A stretch of DNA of 64,000 nt from an uncultured Rhizobiaceae group bacterium (lineage in GTDB: Bacteria > Pseudomonadota > Alphaproteobacteria > Rhizobiales > Rhizobiaceae): positions 1 through 64,000 of the forward strand of contig CALIOE010000038.1 in the NCBI GenBank assembly GCA_938044775.1, given 5' to 3'. This document shows positions 16,528-26,637 of this stretch, piece by piece (within the stretch, counting starts at the first letter, position 1; each line of letters opens with the position of its first letter). The notes under the pieces were generated by a model. That model saw only the letters and a list, made by a program, of their open reading frames with translations, ran no database searches and had not been told where the DNA came from. Both the position numbers and the translations under genes were made by a program.

Positions 16528-17928
16528 CTAAATATTGAACCACCAACCAGCGAGCCCAAGAAAAGCAAAGAAACCAACAACATCTGTCACCGTGGTTACA
16601 AAGACACCCGATGCGATCGCCGGGTCGACGTTCAGTTTGTCAAGCGCAATCGGAATCATGATGCCCGATGCTGCTGCAAAAACCATGTTGATCACCATGG
16701 CAGCTGCGATCACAACACCCAGAGCAGCTTGGGAAAACCAGATTGCGGCAACAACACCGATGACCACGGCAAATACCGCGCCGTTAAGCAGACCAACAAG
16801 CAATTCCTTACGAATGATCCGCCGCGCATTATAGGTGTCGAGGTCACGGGTTGCCAGTGCTCGCACCGCAACCGTCATGGTCTGGGTGCCCGCGTTTCCG
16901 CCCATTGAGGCAACAATCGGCATAAGAATCGCAAGAGCCACCATCTGTTCGATGGTGGCATCGAAGAGGCCAATTATCAGCGACGCGAAGATGGCAGTTC
17001 CAAGATTGATCGCCAACCAGACAACACGGGATCGGGCGATGTCGATAACGCTGTCCGACAGTTCTTCATCACCCACGCCAGCCAGAAGTCTGATGTCTTC
17101 GGCGGCCTCCTCCTGGATGACATCGACGACATCATCGATGGTTAAGACACCGACGAGCCGTTGATTGTCATCAACAACCGGCGCTGACAGCAGGTCATAT
17201 TGTTCAAAGACCTGTGCCGCCTCCTCCTGGTCGACCTCGGCCGATATCGGGTGAGGATTGGTTTCATGAATGTCGCTGACCACAACATCACGTTTCGCAC
17301 GAAGGAGCGTATCGAGTGGCAAAGAGCCGGCAAGCTTGAAGGTCGGTTCGATTGTAAAAATTTCTGAAAATCGATCCGGGAGGTCCTCACCGGCACGGAT
17401 GTAATCAATCGCCTGTCCCACTGACCAGAATGGCGGCACAGCAATGAACTCTGTCTGCATGCGTCGACCTGCCGAGTCTTCGGGATAGTCAAGCGAACGC
17501 CGCAGCCGGATCCGTTCCTGAAACGGTATTTGGGCGAGAATGTCCTCGCGATCCTCATCTTCAAGGTCTTCAAGAATGAAAACAGCATCATCTGAATCAA
17601 GTTCGCGAACACCTTCTGCGACCTGTTCATTTGATAGGTTGTCGACGATCTCGACCCGGATTGCTTCGTCGACCTCAGTCAGCGCCGCATAGTCAAACTG
17701 GTCGCCAGCCAGTTCAACAAAGCGTGGCCGTTTCTCTTCACTGATGGCCTCAAGCAAATCCGCTACTTCAGACTCGTGCAGATTGCCGGTAATCTCGCGA
17801 ATGATGTCCGCGTCGTCTGCGTCAACGGATTGCTCGAGCAGTTCGGCCAGCTCAGGACGAACGACACCATCTTCGGTGTAGATTTGCCGTCCAGTTGCAG
17901 GCTCGCCGGCTAAGTCGGATTCAGTCAT
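16528..17928 (-). CDS. mgtE: Magnesium transporter MgtE
   Basis: A 466-residue MgtE. The cytoplasmic N-terminal helical domain (LHESEVADLLEAISEEKR region, then LDSDDAVFILEDLEDEDRED) is followed by two CBS domains (LLRAKRDVVVSDIHE, then LSAPVVDDNQRLVGVLTIDD) and about five transmembrane helices with MPIVASMGGNAGTQTMTV and RIIRKELLVGLLNGAVFAVV, as in the Mg2+-gated channel family. The ATG at 17928 is preferred to a TTG at 17964. It lies upstream of liuR on the same strand with 89 bases between. Confidence 0.95.
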   Translation of the reverse strand: MTESDLAGEPATGRQIYTEDGVVRPELAELLEQSVDADDADIIREITGNLHESEVADLLEAISEEKRPRFVELAGDQFDYAALTEVDEAIRVEIVDNLSNEQVAEGVRELDSDDAVFILEDLEDEDREDILAQIPFQERIRLRRSLDYPEDSAGRRMQTEFIAVPPFWSVGQAIDYIRAGEDLPDRFSEIFTIEPTFKLAGSLPLDTLLRAKRDVVVSDIHETNPHPISAEVDQEEAAQVFEQYDLLSAPVVDDNQRLVGVLTIDDVVDVIQEEAAEDIRLLAGVGDEELSDSVIDIARSRVVWLAINLGTAIFASLIIGLFDATIEQMVALAILMPIVASMGGNAGTQTMTVAVRALATRDLDTYNARRIIRKELLVGLLNGAVFAVVIGVVAAIWFSQAALGVVIAAAMVINMVFAAASGIMIPIALDKLNVDPAIASGVFVTTVTDVVGFFAFLGLAGWWFNI

Positions 17929-18072
17929 GACTAAAGATGCGCCAGAAGAGTGCTGTATATGCAATCGCTAACACGGAGCTTGTGGCAAAATGAAGTGCAA
18001 TAGCCACGAGCATTTTCGGCTCAGGCTATCAATTGCAAAATCCAGCTCGATTTTGCTCGCCAGTATGTGAGA

Positions 18073-18999
18073 TCAGGCCGCGTCACCTGGGCGCTGGGAT
18101 AAGAAATGGCTTCTCAGCTGATCGGCCACCGCGATCACGTGTTGTGGCGCGTCTTCGCGCACCAACATGCCGATGGCGTAGTCCGGCAGCTTCGGCAGCC
18201 CGTATTCCTGGCCGAGGGCAATGATGCGATCATCACAAGCCGACAATGGAAGGGGCGCCACGGCGAGATCGGCGAGAATCCCGGCTTTCTGACCAGCAAT
18301 ATAGGCGCTCTTGAATGTGACACGATAGTCGCGTCCCTGGTTCTCCAATCCGGAGAGTCCTGCCTTGCGCCAGACACACCCCTCCTCCCAGACTGATACC
18401 GGCAGTGGATCCTGCTCCGATGCAACGCCTCCCTTCAGGCCTGCCCAAACCAGAGCTTCGCGATACAGAATCTCCACTTCAAGGCCGTCGTAAGTCACGG
18501 AGTCACAAGTGATGATCGCGATATCAAGCTCGCGGGTTCGAAACTTATGAGCCAGAACATCTGAATTTTGCACCGTTACATCGACTTTGACACCGGGATG
18601 TGTGTCATTGAAACGACAAAGCACGGTTGGAAGAAATCGTTCGGTCGCATGATCGAGCGACCCAAGATTAACCGTTCCTGAGACATCGGGTTCAACGAAG
18701 CGGGCCATAATATCTCGATTGAGCGCGAGCACCCTGCGCGCATGAGCGATGAGCATTTCTCCGTCCTCATTGAGCTCAACGCTGCGGGCTGAGCGAATAA
18801 ATATCGGGCGGCCCAACAACTCTTCAATCTTCTTGACCTGCATGGATATGGCCGACGGCGTACGGTGAACCGCTTCTGCCGCCAGAGAGAAGTTGCCGGT
18901 TTCTGAGATTGCCAGCAGCGTCTTCAGAAGATCGAGGTCAAGCAGCGGAACGTTTTTTGTGGTGCCGGCCGGCATGCGTGGCGGTTGGTGAACATTCAT
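18073..18999 (-). CDS. LysR family transcriptional regulator
   Basis: About 308 residues with a LysR N-terminal helix-turn-helix (LDLLKTLLAISETGNFSLAAEAV, HRTPSAISMQVKKIEELLGR) and a periplasmic-binding-like effector domain (VNLGSLDHATERFLPTVLCR onward). A 20-residue extension precedes the DNA-binding domain. It is divergent from the DUF1127 gene at 19145, with 145 bases between, so that gene is the natural candidate target. The inducer cannot be read. Confidence 0.92.
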   Translation of the reverse strand: MNVHQPPRMPAGTTKNVPLLDLDLLKTLLAISETGNFSLAAEAVHRTPSAISMQVKKIEELLGRPIFIRSARSVELNEDGEMLIAHARRVLALNRDIMARFVEPDVSGTVNLGSLDHATERFLPTVLCRFNDTHPGVKVDVTVQNSDVLAHKFRTRELDIAIITCDSVTYDGLEVEILYREALVWAGLKGGVASEQDPLPVSVWEEGCVWRKAGLSGLENQGRDYRVTFKSAYIAGQKAGILADLAVAPLPLSACDDRIIALGQEYGLPKLPDYAIGMLVREDAPQHVIAVADQLRSHFLSQRPGDAA

Positions 19000-19144
19000 G
19001 TGCAAGCCTATGTATCAATTTTTCTTACATTAGAGATGAAATCTATTCGTTTGATTGAACCACTTCAACACACCATTGTCCAGGCATGGATTGCCATTCA
19101 ATGAACCGGCAGACCTCAAAACCGACCAAGAAGGGAAATCAGAC

Positions 19145-19444
19145 ATGACTTTTCGTGAAATGGCATATGACCGCGGGCGCCGGTCGGTCGAGTTCAAAAT
19201 CGCGCGCAAGCTGCACGCCTGGCGAACGACTTTTCAGACGTGGTTTGAGGCTGGTGCAGAAGTCTGGCGCACCCACCGGAAAAACCGCATAGACCGACTG
19301 GCGTTCCAACAATTGTTGATGCTCGATGACGCTGCCCTGAGGGATATTGGATTCACCCGCGAAGAAGTAAACCGCGCCAATCAGCTTCCGTTATCGCAAA
19401 ACGCCTCGGAAGAGCTTTATCGACGATCTCTTTCCAGACTTTGA
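19145..19444 (+). CDS. DUF1127 domain protein
   Basis: A 99-residue protein ending in a DUF1127 (YjiS-like) domain: RLAFQQLLMLDDAALRDIGFTREEV. The basic, amphipathic N-terminal half (RRSVEFKIARKLHAWRT) is typical of the longer alphaproteobacterial members. DUF1127 proteins in relatives have been tied to stress, phosphate and RNA-linked regulation. AAGGG lies ten bases before the ATG. It faces the LysR gene across a shared promoter region. Confidence 0.85.
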   Translation: MTFREMAYDRGRRSVEFKIARKLHAWRTTFQTWFEAGAEVWRTHRKNRIDRLAFQQLLMLDDAALRDIGFTREEVNRANQLPLSQNASEELYRRSLSRL

Positions 19445-19725
19445 ACTGCAGCGAGCCGCATACCAGAGCAGTCCGGCGACTGAGTCCCGGGCTGCCAGGT
19501 CGTTCTTCCAGCCGAGAACGTGCGAACGCACGAAGTTGGCCCATCCATCCGCGTGCCATGCGCGCCACCTAATGTGACACATTCGGTGTGCCGGGTCGGC
19601 TTTGGTCCTGTTCCATGGCCGCCGCACGAGCGGGGTTTCGGGCTGGCCCGCTCATCGGATTGGCGCCTCTGCCCGGCCGCGCTTTGGGCCAGGGACGCCG
19701 CTCCAGCAAGCAAAAAACCTGCGGC
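19445..19725. other. 281-base GC-rich gap
   Basis: The stretch between the DUF1127 gene and the CHAT protein stop is noticeably GC-richer than the island that follows. A frame ending SSDWRLCPAALWARDAAP then ASKKPAA stays open to 19729, which hints at a decayed coding remnant or a spacer, but no start or family is recognisable. I see no terminator hairpin with a U-tract for the gene at 19726. Confidence 0.3.
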
Positions 19726-22700
19726 CTAGCCGGATTCGGAAAGCATCTTGTCGACGTGAGAAGCAACTGCGTCAAAGGCTCGTCCACGGTCTTGATATCC
19801 GTCCGCTTTCATTTTCATGACCATTCCCTGCAGAAAGCTGAGTTGGTCCAGAATTATCCAGGCTGCTCTGGGGCTTCCGCCGCGGTTCCATGCGCTGACG
19901 ATTGCCTCGGTTGCAGATTGCCTCGCAGAAAGAATGGACTCACGTGGACAGGTCAGAACATCAAGGAAGTAAAGATCCGCGGGAACAACCCCAGTCCAGA
20001 ACGACGGATTGTCGGCTTCCGACTGCTCCATTCTCAACCGAACCTGATTTAATATCTTGGTCCGCTCTCCCACTGATACTGCAGTTGGATTGGCATCCAA
20101 CAGCGCCTTGGCGTAGAGAGTATTGAGACCGGCATAGATTGTTGCGCGTCCGTCTTCATCGACTATCGCGGCCTGGTATCCCCGACCGTAGTGTTCGGCC
20201 ATGCTGGCCAGCGCCTTTTGGATGGCACGTTTGCTAACTGACAGGCGAGCAAGGCACTTGTAGCAGCTCCCCAGCAGAGATTGTCGATCGGAATTGTAGT
20301 CTTCGAAGGCCGGTTTCGCTCCTCCCATCTCTGTTGATCTGATACGCGCGGCGCCATGCTTGCGGCGCATCGGTTCGGTCATTTCGCTCAGACCATTGAG
20401 TATCCGAATCGAATGTTGAACGGTGTCTACGGCTTCTTTCCGGAGTGTCTTGCGTTCATTGTCACTCGCATTCAAGTCACTCCTTTCGAACATCCGCGTA
20501 CTGCTCTTTGCCTGCACGTTGGCAAGTTTTTCCACCAGGCGAATTGGTACTTCAGTGCTTTCGCAGCACAAGGCCTTTTCGTAGAATGCGATGGCCTCGC
20601 CGAGCCTGTTCAATATGCGTTCCGCATCACCAAGCGCACTGAGGACGGAGGCATCGCGCTCCGCCCAGGCGGTTGGAATACGCTGCTTTATTTCAGCCAG
20701 TTTTTTGTGCAGTTCTTCGTCGGTATAGTAGACCGTCACCGCAGCGTTCTTACAAAGGTTATGCAACTCGATCACGGCCTCTCGCGGCGCTACGAAGTGA
20801 GGCAATCGTGGCTTCTTTGTCTCATGGAACTTAGAGAACAACTGGTAGCCGGGGTCGCCGTAACACTGGTAGGCTCCAAATGTCGTCGTAGCGCCAGCCT
20901 CAATATGTGTTGCGCTGCGCGCATCAAGAGCAGCTTCCCCAAATGAACTGCCGTTGAGAATGCTTTCATAAAACGTCTTTGCGAACACTTCCGCGCCGAG
21001 GTCATCGATTGCCCAGCCGGCAGCGATGACCGCCTTGGCACCACTGCGTATGAATTGCGCCGCAATGCTTGCGGCGATATCCGCCCTTTGAGAATACGAC
21101 CGAGATTCTGCCGAAGAGTGCTCACTCAGCGTCCCTTTGTTTCGATAGTTCGCTCCAAGATGACAGCAATTCAGGAAAACAAATTCAGGACAGTGCGACA
21201 TGTTTTTGATTGCATCGACGGTCAGATACAGATCCTGCCCCAGGACAAGGGCCGATTGACCGCTACCATCATGGTCATAAATCCCGTGCCCTGCGATGTG
21301 CAGAATCCGGTTCTTCTCAATCATCAGCTCTGTCAGAACACTGTGGCCGTTCTCGCGAACGAGATCCCGTGTTTTTAAATTCGCCCGCTTTAGAATGACC
21401 GCGACCGACCTGGCTTCTTCCTGGGCGCCCCTCAGTTCCTCAAGATCACTAATCGGGTCGCCAATCACCAGCGCCCGTTCTCCAGGATTGGTTCGTTTGC
21501 GATAGTTGTTGGGAGCACCGATCAATTGTCTGATCATTTGCGTCTCACAGCAGACCGGCGTTTTCTCCTTGGAGTACGGATCGACCATCAGTTCCCACGG
21601 GAAGGTTGCCGACTCGTCATCAAGCAACAAAATGAGACTCTTGGACTGCGTAATGGGTGCTTTGATGCTGTATGGTACGAACTGCTCATACATCAATTGC
21701 CCCAGCTTATCCTGCTCGAACGCGCCTGACTGTGCCGCTTTGAGGTAGGTTTCAACAATCGTGCGCTGGGGTGCGATGCTCTCTTCGGTCGCTCTGGATG
21801 ATTCCTCGTGCGCAATGAATTCGAGACCGGTGGTGACCTCACCGTTATGGCGCTGGCGTCTTGTCGTTTTGATCTGGATTCTCTGCGACCACTCACTGGT
21901 GTTGGTAAACCGAGTGGAGATGAGGCCACCGTCTGAATTCACCAGTTCCTGACTGAATCTGAAATCAGCGGCATAGGACTGATCCCGAGCGAAATCGCGC
22001 ACTGTCTGAGCCGCTTCTATAGCAAGGTCCTCGTACAGCTCATAAATTCTCAATTGATCGATGTGAATCTGGTCTCCGAGCTCACGCCGCGCCTCGACTG
22101 CCGCATCGAGGATCGCCTTGACACACTCCTCCAGCCGCACCTGCCCTGATCGAATACCAACCAACAAGGCAGAAACGCTGATGCTCTGGATCTCGTTGGG
22201 CCCGGTGTTCTTACTCTTGGCAAGTCGGTCGAGGCCGAACGATATGATGGCTTTTGACAGGGTCGCCTTCAGGCCGGCTGGAGCAAGTTCTCCAAACTCT
22301 CCAAGCCCGACGATAACGGCTGCCTTTGGTGAGCTTTTTTCGCTCGTGACAACCAAAGATGTACCAACGTCGCCGGGATAGATGTCCGCGTTGTAATACT
22401 GAAGTGGCAGCCCTTCCATGCAGTGGTTGATGTGCCGCTCGGGCCCGGCGAAAGGCGTATTTTTGTAGTGGCCCAGAAGAACCGGAAATGGCGAAAAGGC
22501 CAGGTTGCCATGATGCACCTTGACCTGAGTCGTCGGAATTTCCGGCTCGGGCACTTTCGTTGCCCCCATGAGTGACGAAATCAGATCGTTACCGGTCGGG
22601 AAGCTCTCGAGTGGGTCTTGCCTGTACTCAAACACCTCTTCGGCGCCGCGCAGGGCCATCGAAGAGAACTTGGGCAGACGGTTGGTTTTTCCGGTGTTCA

Positions 22701-25227
22701 GAACGTCCGAGATCGCCGGAAACATCGACTTCGTTTTCGACAGGTCGCCATGCGATACCTGCGCCAGCCAGGAGTCCAGATCCTCGGGAATTCCCGTTTC
22801 CCAGGGAACTCTGCCGTCCCCGCGCGAAGTCGCCAGCATGGAAATCTTCTGTTTGCCGCTCGGCAGCGTTTTGATGACGACATCATTTGGCGTAGCGGGC
22901 GCGCGGCCGGCGATATAGAACATGGTCTTGCGGTCATATTCAAAGCTATTGAGCAATCTGCGAACGTGTCTGGCACCACTCAGATCGGCCTGGGTCGGCA
23001 ACACCCAATTGTCGCCATCGGCACCGTGAAAAGACTCCCATGTCGACAGTTCAAAGAAATCGCGGCGATGGTCCTCCGGCAGCAGCTCCAGGACACCCGG
23101 GAAGCGACAAATCAGATCAAGCAGTTCTTTTCGAGAGTGGAAGAAATCTAGCAATGCCAGCTGTTTGATTGTCTTGTCGCCACCGGTAAGAAAATTCACG
23201 ATTGAATGAGAGCCACCGCACGGCGTGCCCAACATCAGCAAGCGCCCGCCTTCTCTCCTGGTCAGCTCTTTCCAGATGGCCGGCTCAGTTGCGGCCATCA
23301 CCAAAGCAAGCAATCCGCCCATGGAGTGGGCTAGTATTCGAACGGGTTGTGAGGACCGTGCCAGCGCCAGTTCGATTGCCCGCGCAAGCCGCTTTGCTTC
23401 ATCAAGCAGCGACAACCGCCAGTCAAATGCAAACTCGACAACATTGTTGCTGTTTTCCAAATGCTCCGAAAGACTGCCATAATAGAGTGAGATGGGAGAT
23501 TCAGCAGTCACATTGGGCATGTCGATTTTGAGTTTCTTTGAGCCACCCAGACTTATCTCGATCGGGTCAAACCAAACACGGTTGTCGACATTTTGTATGT
23601 GTGAACCGGTAATACCCGGCAAGAGGAAGACTGTTGGCCTGTCAGCGTGATGACTTTCGATCTGCTGTTCCGCGCTGCCACCGCGCCTTCCATAAGAAGG
23701 CGGATCCACAAAATCTCCACCAACATTTGTGAACCCGACATGTGTGAGTGAATCGGTTGAGTTCACATCCACTTTCACTGCACTGAGTATGCCCTGAGCG
23801 GTCCTCTCGTTCTTGAAGTAGCTGAAGTGATTGGTGTCCGGGCCTTTGTCGGCCAGTTCCATGACGGACTGAGAGCGACGCGTCCCGCGCGTCATGGACG
23901 CCGTGTTGACCACAAGATCGTGGTCTTCAAGGAAAAAGATATCGGTGACAAATACGGCCAGTGATTTCAGGATGCCGCTGCCTTCAACATCGCCGGTGAT
24001 CGCGTAGAGCCGGCTATCAACGCTGACATCAGAGCGGTTCAAACAGGCCACCAGCGGAGAATCCGGCATTTGCGCTTCCAGACCCGGCAGCTCTGAGGGG
24101 TCTGCACGCATTTTGACCAAAGCCATGAGAAAGGCTGCCGTGAGATCGTAGACCGGGTTTTGAGCCAGCCCTGGAATGCGCTCCATAACGTTCAACAATA
24201 TCGAAAAGTAGCGATCGAGGCGTCCCGACGCCAATGTTGTCCCACCGGCAGGGCATGCCACACGGACCACACGGTCGACTCTTATCTTCTTTGCTCTAAA
24301 TGCCGCATTGAGGTCGCCCAGCAGATCAATCTCAGATTTGGTCTGCTTGGCAGTCTCGGACTTGGAAAGAACAGTGTCCTGCTCTGCCCGACGCTTCCTG
24401 AAAATCTGATTGTCTGTTTCGTCAAAATAGCCATCGCCCGCCTGTTGCAGCACCCGGCCGGAACGAGAGAGCACTTCGGCCACCAGCCCACCCCTTGAAT
24501 GAGTGACCAGATCCACAGTCGCGCCCTTTGGCAGTTTTTTGACAAGCAAAAGGGCATTCTGCAGGGGGTTTTCGGTCATCGTCCTGTGCTCAAATGCCAG
24601 GACGTTGCGGCCGTAAACCTCCCTGAGCTTGTCGATGATCGGATTCGGTCCGCTGATCACATCGGCGAAACTTCCCGTCGAACTGGAGGCCGTTCCATGC
24701 ACAAAGACAAGCACCCTTTTGGCGCTCGAGAGTTTCGGAGGCAAAGGCCCCAGCGTGCCGTCATCGGCAAACGAATAAAGCCCGGGTGCTTGCTGAAGTT
24801 GATCTTCGATTTTCCTTGCAACAACGCGCGCGGCCAGTTTGGCGCCGTCGGCAACTGGATCGACACCGAACACCCGAAACGCCTTAACCGCCCAGCTGAA
24901 AGCCCCACGCTCCTTTCGCGACGATCCAATGGATCCCGGTATGATGGACCGGCTGCCATCCATACCGCGCGAAGCATCAGTGCCGGCATATTCCTCCAGG
25001 CTATCGGCCCGCTGCCAAATCTTGATGCCGTTTTCAAGTTCCAGTTCGACAATGTCATCCGGTTCGACCTTTGCCGATTGGATGTCCTCCGCATTGTCTC
25101 GTTTGCGGGCGACGTCAAAACTCAGCTTCGGATGCACGTCCAAAACACCGCTGACCTTGTTCGCCGCGTGCTGCAACGTCATGTCTCGGTTGGATGGAAT
25201 TCCACGAACGTCGAATTGCTTTGCCAT
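19726..25227 (-). CDS. Giant dual alpha/beta-hydrolase-CHAT protease protein with helical repeat tail
   Basis: An 1833-residue protein. Residues about 165-470 form a first alpha/beta hydrolase: oxyanion stretch VLVFVHGTASSSTGSF (172-187), nucleophile elbow THSRGG with Ser244, acidic EDHD near 437, and His467 in NHFSYF. Residues about 530-830 form a second, LCAT-like hydrolase: LLPGITGSH, elbow AHSMGG with Ser635, GDGRVPWE with Asp803, His825. A central linker leads to a CHAT caspase-like domain around 1190-1490 with HIAGHG (His near 1313) and FLNCCH (Cys near 1351). The C-terminal 330 residues are helical and probably TPR-like. All three catalytic sets look intact. The ATG at 25227 has GGAGG five bases upstream. 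It is divergent from the SIR2-STAND operon, so the three genes likely form one conflict system, with this protein as protease/lipase effector. Confidence 0.85.
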   Translation of the reverse strand: MAKQFDVRGIPSNRDMTLQHAANKVSGVLDVHPKLSFDVARKRDNAEDIQSAKVEPDDIVELELENGIKIWQRADSLEEYAGTDASRGMDGSRSIIPGSIGSSRKERGAFSWAVKAFRVFGVDPVADGAKLAARVVARKIEDQLQQAPGLYSFADDGTLGPLPPKLSSAKRVLVFVHGTASSSTGSFADVISGPNPIIDKLREVYGRNVLAFEHRTMTENPLQNALLLVKKLPKGATVDLVTHSRGGLVAEVLSRSGRVLQQAGDGYFDETDNQIFRKRRAEQDTVLSKSETAKQTKSEIDLLGDLNAAFRAKKIRVDRVVRVACPAGGTTLASGRLDRYFSILLNVMERIPGLAQNPVYDLTAAFLMALVKMRADPSELPGLEAQMPDSPLVACLNRSDVSVDSRLYAITGDVEGSGILKSLAVFVTDIFFLEDHDLVVNTASMTRGTRRSQSVMELADKGPDTNHFSYFKNERTAQGILSAVKVDVNSTDSLTHVGFTNVGGDFVDPPSYGRRGGSAEQQIESHHADRPTVFLLPGITGSHIQNVDNRVWFDPIEISLGGSKKLKIDMPNVTAESPISLYYGSLSEHLENSNNVVEFAFDWRLSLLDEAKRLARAIELALARSSQPVRILAHSMGGLLALVMAATEPAIWKELTRREGGRLLMLGTPCGGSHSIVNFLTGGDKTIKQLALLDFFHSRKELLDLICRFPGVLELLPEDHRRDFFELSTWESFHGADGDNWVLPTQADLSGARHVRRLLNSFEYDRKTMFYIAGRAPATPNDVVIKTLPSGKQKISMLATSRGDGRVPWETGIPEDLDSWLAQVSHGDLSKTKSMFPAISDVLNTGKTNRLPKFSSMALRGAEEVFEYRQDPLESFPTGNDLISSLMGATKVPEPEIPTTQVKVHHGNLAFSPFPVLLGHYKNTPFAGPERHINHCMEGLPLQYYNADIYPGDVGTSLVVTSEKSSPKAAVIVGLGEFGELAPAGLKATLSKAIISFGLDRLAKSKNTGPNEIQSISVSALLVGIRSGQVRLEECVKAILDAAVEARRELGDQIHIDQLRIYELYEDLAIEAAQTVRDFARDQSYAADFRFSQELVNSDGGLISTRFTNTSEWSQRIQIKTTRRQRHNGEVTTGLEFIAHEESSRATEESIAPQRTIVETYLKAAQSGAFEQDKLGQLMYEQFVPYSIKAPITQSKSLILLLDDESATFPWELMVDPYSKEKTPVCCETQMIRQLIGAPNNYRKRTNPGERALVIGDPISDLEELRGAQEEARSVAVILKRANLKTRDLVRENGHSVLTELMIEKNRILHIAGHGIYDHDGSGQSALVLGQDLYLTVDAIKNMSHCPEFVFLNCCHLGANYRNKGTLSEHSSAESRSYSQRADIAASIAAQFIRSGAKAVIAAGWAIDDLGAEVFAKTFYESILNGSSFGEAALDARSATHIEAGATTTFGAYQCYGDPGYQLFSKFHETKKPRLPHFVAPREAVIELHNLCKNAAVTVYYTDEELHKKLAEIKQRIPTAWAERDASVLSALGDAERILNRLGEAIAFYEKALCCESTEVPIRLVEKLANVQAKSSTRMFERSDLNASDNERKTLRKEAVDTVQHSIRILNGLSEMTEPMRRKHGAARIRSTEMGGAKPAFEDYNSDRQSLLGSCYKCLARLSVSKRAIQKALASMAEHYGRGYQAAIVDEDGRATIYAGLNTLYAKALLDANPTAVSVGERTKILNQVRLRMEQSEADNPSFWTGVVPADLYFLDVLTCPRESILSARQSATEAIVSAWNRGGSPRAAWIILDQLSFLQGMVMKMKADGYQDRGRAFDAVASHVDKMLSESG

Positions 25228-25656
25228 GAGACCCTCCGCATTGCCCACAAAGAAGCCGATCTCCGCGCAAGCGAAGGCAATATTCAGCGATCATGGAACA
25301 GGGAACTGTAACCGAGTAGATACATTTTGCAAAACGACAGTATTTATGTCCTGAGCAGTCGAAAATCAGAAAAACAGGCCATTTGGAAACACCAATGTTA
25401 ACCAATATCGAAGATTGAACCTCGAAATTTCGCAAGAAGTGCAAAACTTTCTTTTTCTTATCGACAAACTTCAGCTTGAAAACTCCAAGCGTGCATTGCG
25501 AACATAATACAACTTTTGGAGTTCATTTTGTGCCCAATAATAATCATGGGAAGAAAGAAAAATTGGAGCGAGTTGTTCTGAGCGACCGAAATTTTCTTAA
25601 CAATCGCAAGCAAAGGATGTACTATTCCTCATGAGGGAGGTTGAACTGGCAACACC
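25228..25656. promoter_or_regulatory. AT-rich divergent promoter region of the CHAT/SIR2-STAND island
   Basis: A 429-base stretch without a credible gene, clearly more AT-rich than its surroundings. It separates the divergent starts of the CHAT protein and the SIR2 protein and must hold promoters for both. A palindrome CGAAATTTCG lies at 25423-25432. GGGAGG at 25634-25640 is 16 bases from the SIR2 ATG, too far for a normal ribosome-binding site. Confidence 0.5.
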
Positions 25657-26634
25657 ATGTCAACGGAGCAGGACAATCTACCATTTTTGTTGATCAAGCA
25701 GCGCTTAAACAGAGGCGATGTTGTGCCCTTTTTGGGAGCCGGCGCATCCATCGTCAGTAAGCAAGACTCTGATGAACAGGCTTATCCGATCGGTCGGGAA
25801 CTCGCGCGGATGGTGGCCGAGATGTCGGGAATCAGCGAACCGGACAGGGAAAGCCGGTTCAACGATCTGGCATTCAGCGCTTCGTATTTTCAAAACGTTG
25901 TCGGAGCGCGAAGTGATCTGCGCGACTTCCTGAAAGATGTTTTTGACGTCCGGGCTGAACCAGGACCCGTGCATAGGTTTCTTGCCAAGGTAGAGAAACC
26001 GCTGATGATCCTGACAACCAATTATGACGACCTCATCGAGCAAGCCTTCAAAGAAGCCGGCAAGCCTTACCACCTCATTGTCTATCCGGCCGACGAGCGT
26101 GAGAAACGAGGCATGATCTTGCACCGGAAACCGGACGAAAGCACTTTTCACTACGTTGATCCGAACCGTCTTGCGGTGCCACGAGATGAGATCGTCATCT
26201 ACAAAATGCACGGCACGTGGGCCCTGCCGCCTGCTGAAATCGCGGAGGGCCCACGCCTCGCCAACGACGACTACTTTGACGACAACCGTGGCACCGGCCA
26301 CTACGTCATATCCGAAGAAGATTACACAGAATTCCTGGCAAATATGCCGATTCCAAAACTCATCGAAACGCGCATGCGTCGGAAACGCTTTTTGTTTCTT
26401 GGCTATGGACTGGCAGACTGGAATTTCCGTGTCATGCTGCACAAGTTTGGCAAATACGGCTCTACCCACAAACGCGAGGGCGGCGGCTTCGGCGCAGATG
26501 AGCAGACCCGATCCTGGGCCATCATGCGAGCACCTTCCGACGAAGAGAGACGTCTGTGGGGGTCAAAAAAGGTGATGGTCTGCGACATTGACATCGATGA
26601 TGCGGTACATGCGCTGAGCGGCGGGTCAGTTTAG
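25657..26634 (+). CDS. SIR2-like domain protein
   Basis: A 325-residue protein that is essentially one SIR2 fold. The NAD-binding loop is VVPFLGAGASI (residues 23-33), followed by LTTNYDDLIEQAF and YKMHGTW, whose histidine matches the catalytic histidine of sirtuins, and a final FLGYGLADWNFRVML. SIR2 domains in bacterial defence systems (ThsA, DSR, Avs-type STAND proteins) hydrolyse NAD+ to stop infected cells. No extra sensor domain is present, so signalling must come from a partner; the STAND ATPase gene starts three bases after the stop. In-frame stops exclude an upstream start. Confidence 0.9.
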   Translation: MSTEQDNLPFLLIKQRLNRGDVVPFLGAGASIVSKQDSDEQAYPIGRELARMVAEMSGISEPDRESRFNDLAFSASYFQNVVGARSDLRDFLKDVFDVRAEPGPVHRFLAKVEKPLMILTTNYDDLIEQAFKEAGKPYHLIVYPADEREKRGMILHRKPDESTFHYVDPNRLAVPRDEIVIYKMHGTWALPPAEIAEGPRLANDDYFDDNRGTGHYVISEEDYTEFLANMPIPKLIETRMRRKRFLFLGYGLADWNFRVMLHKFGKYGSTHKREGGGFGADEQTRSWAIMRAPSDEERRLWGSKKVMVCDIDIDDAVHALSGGSV

Positions 26635-26637
26635 ACC

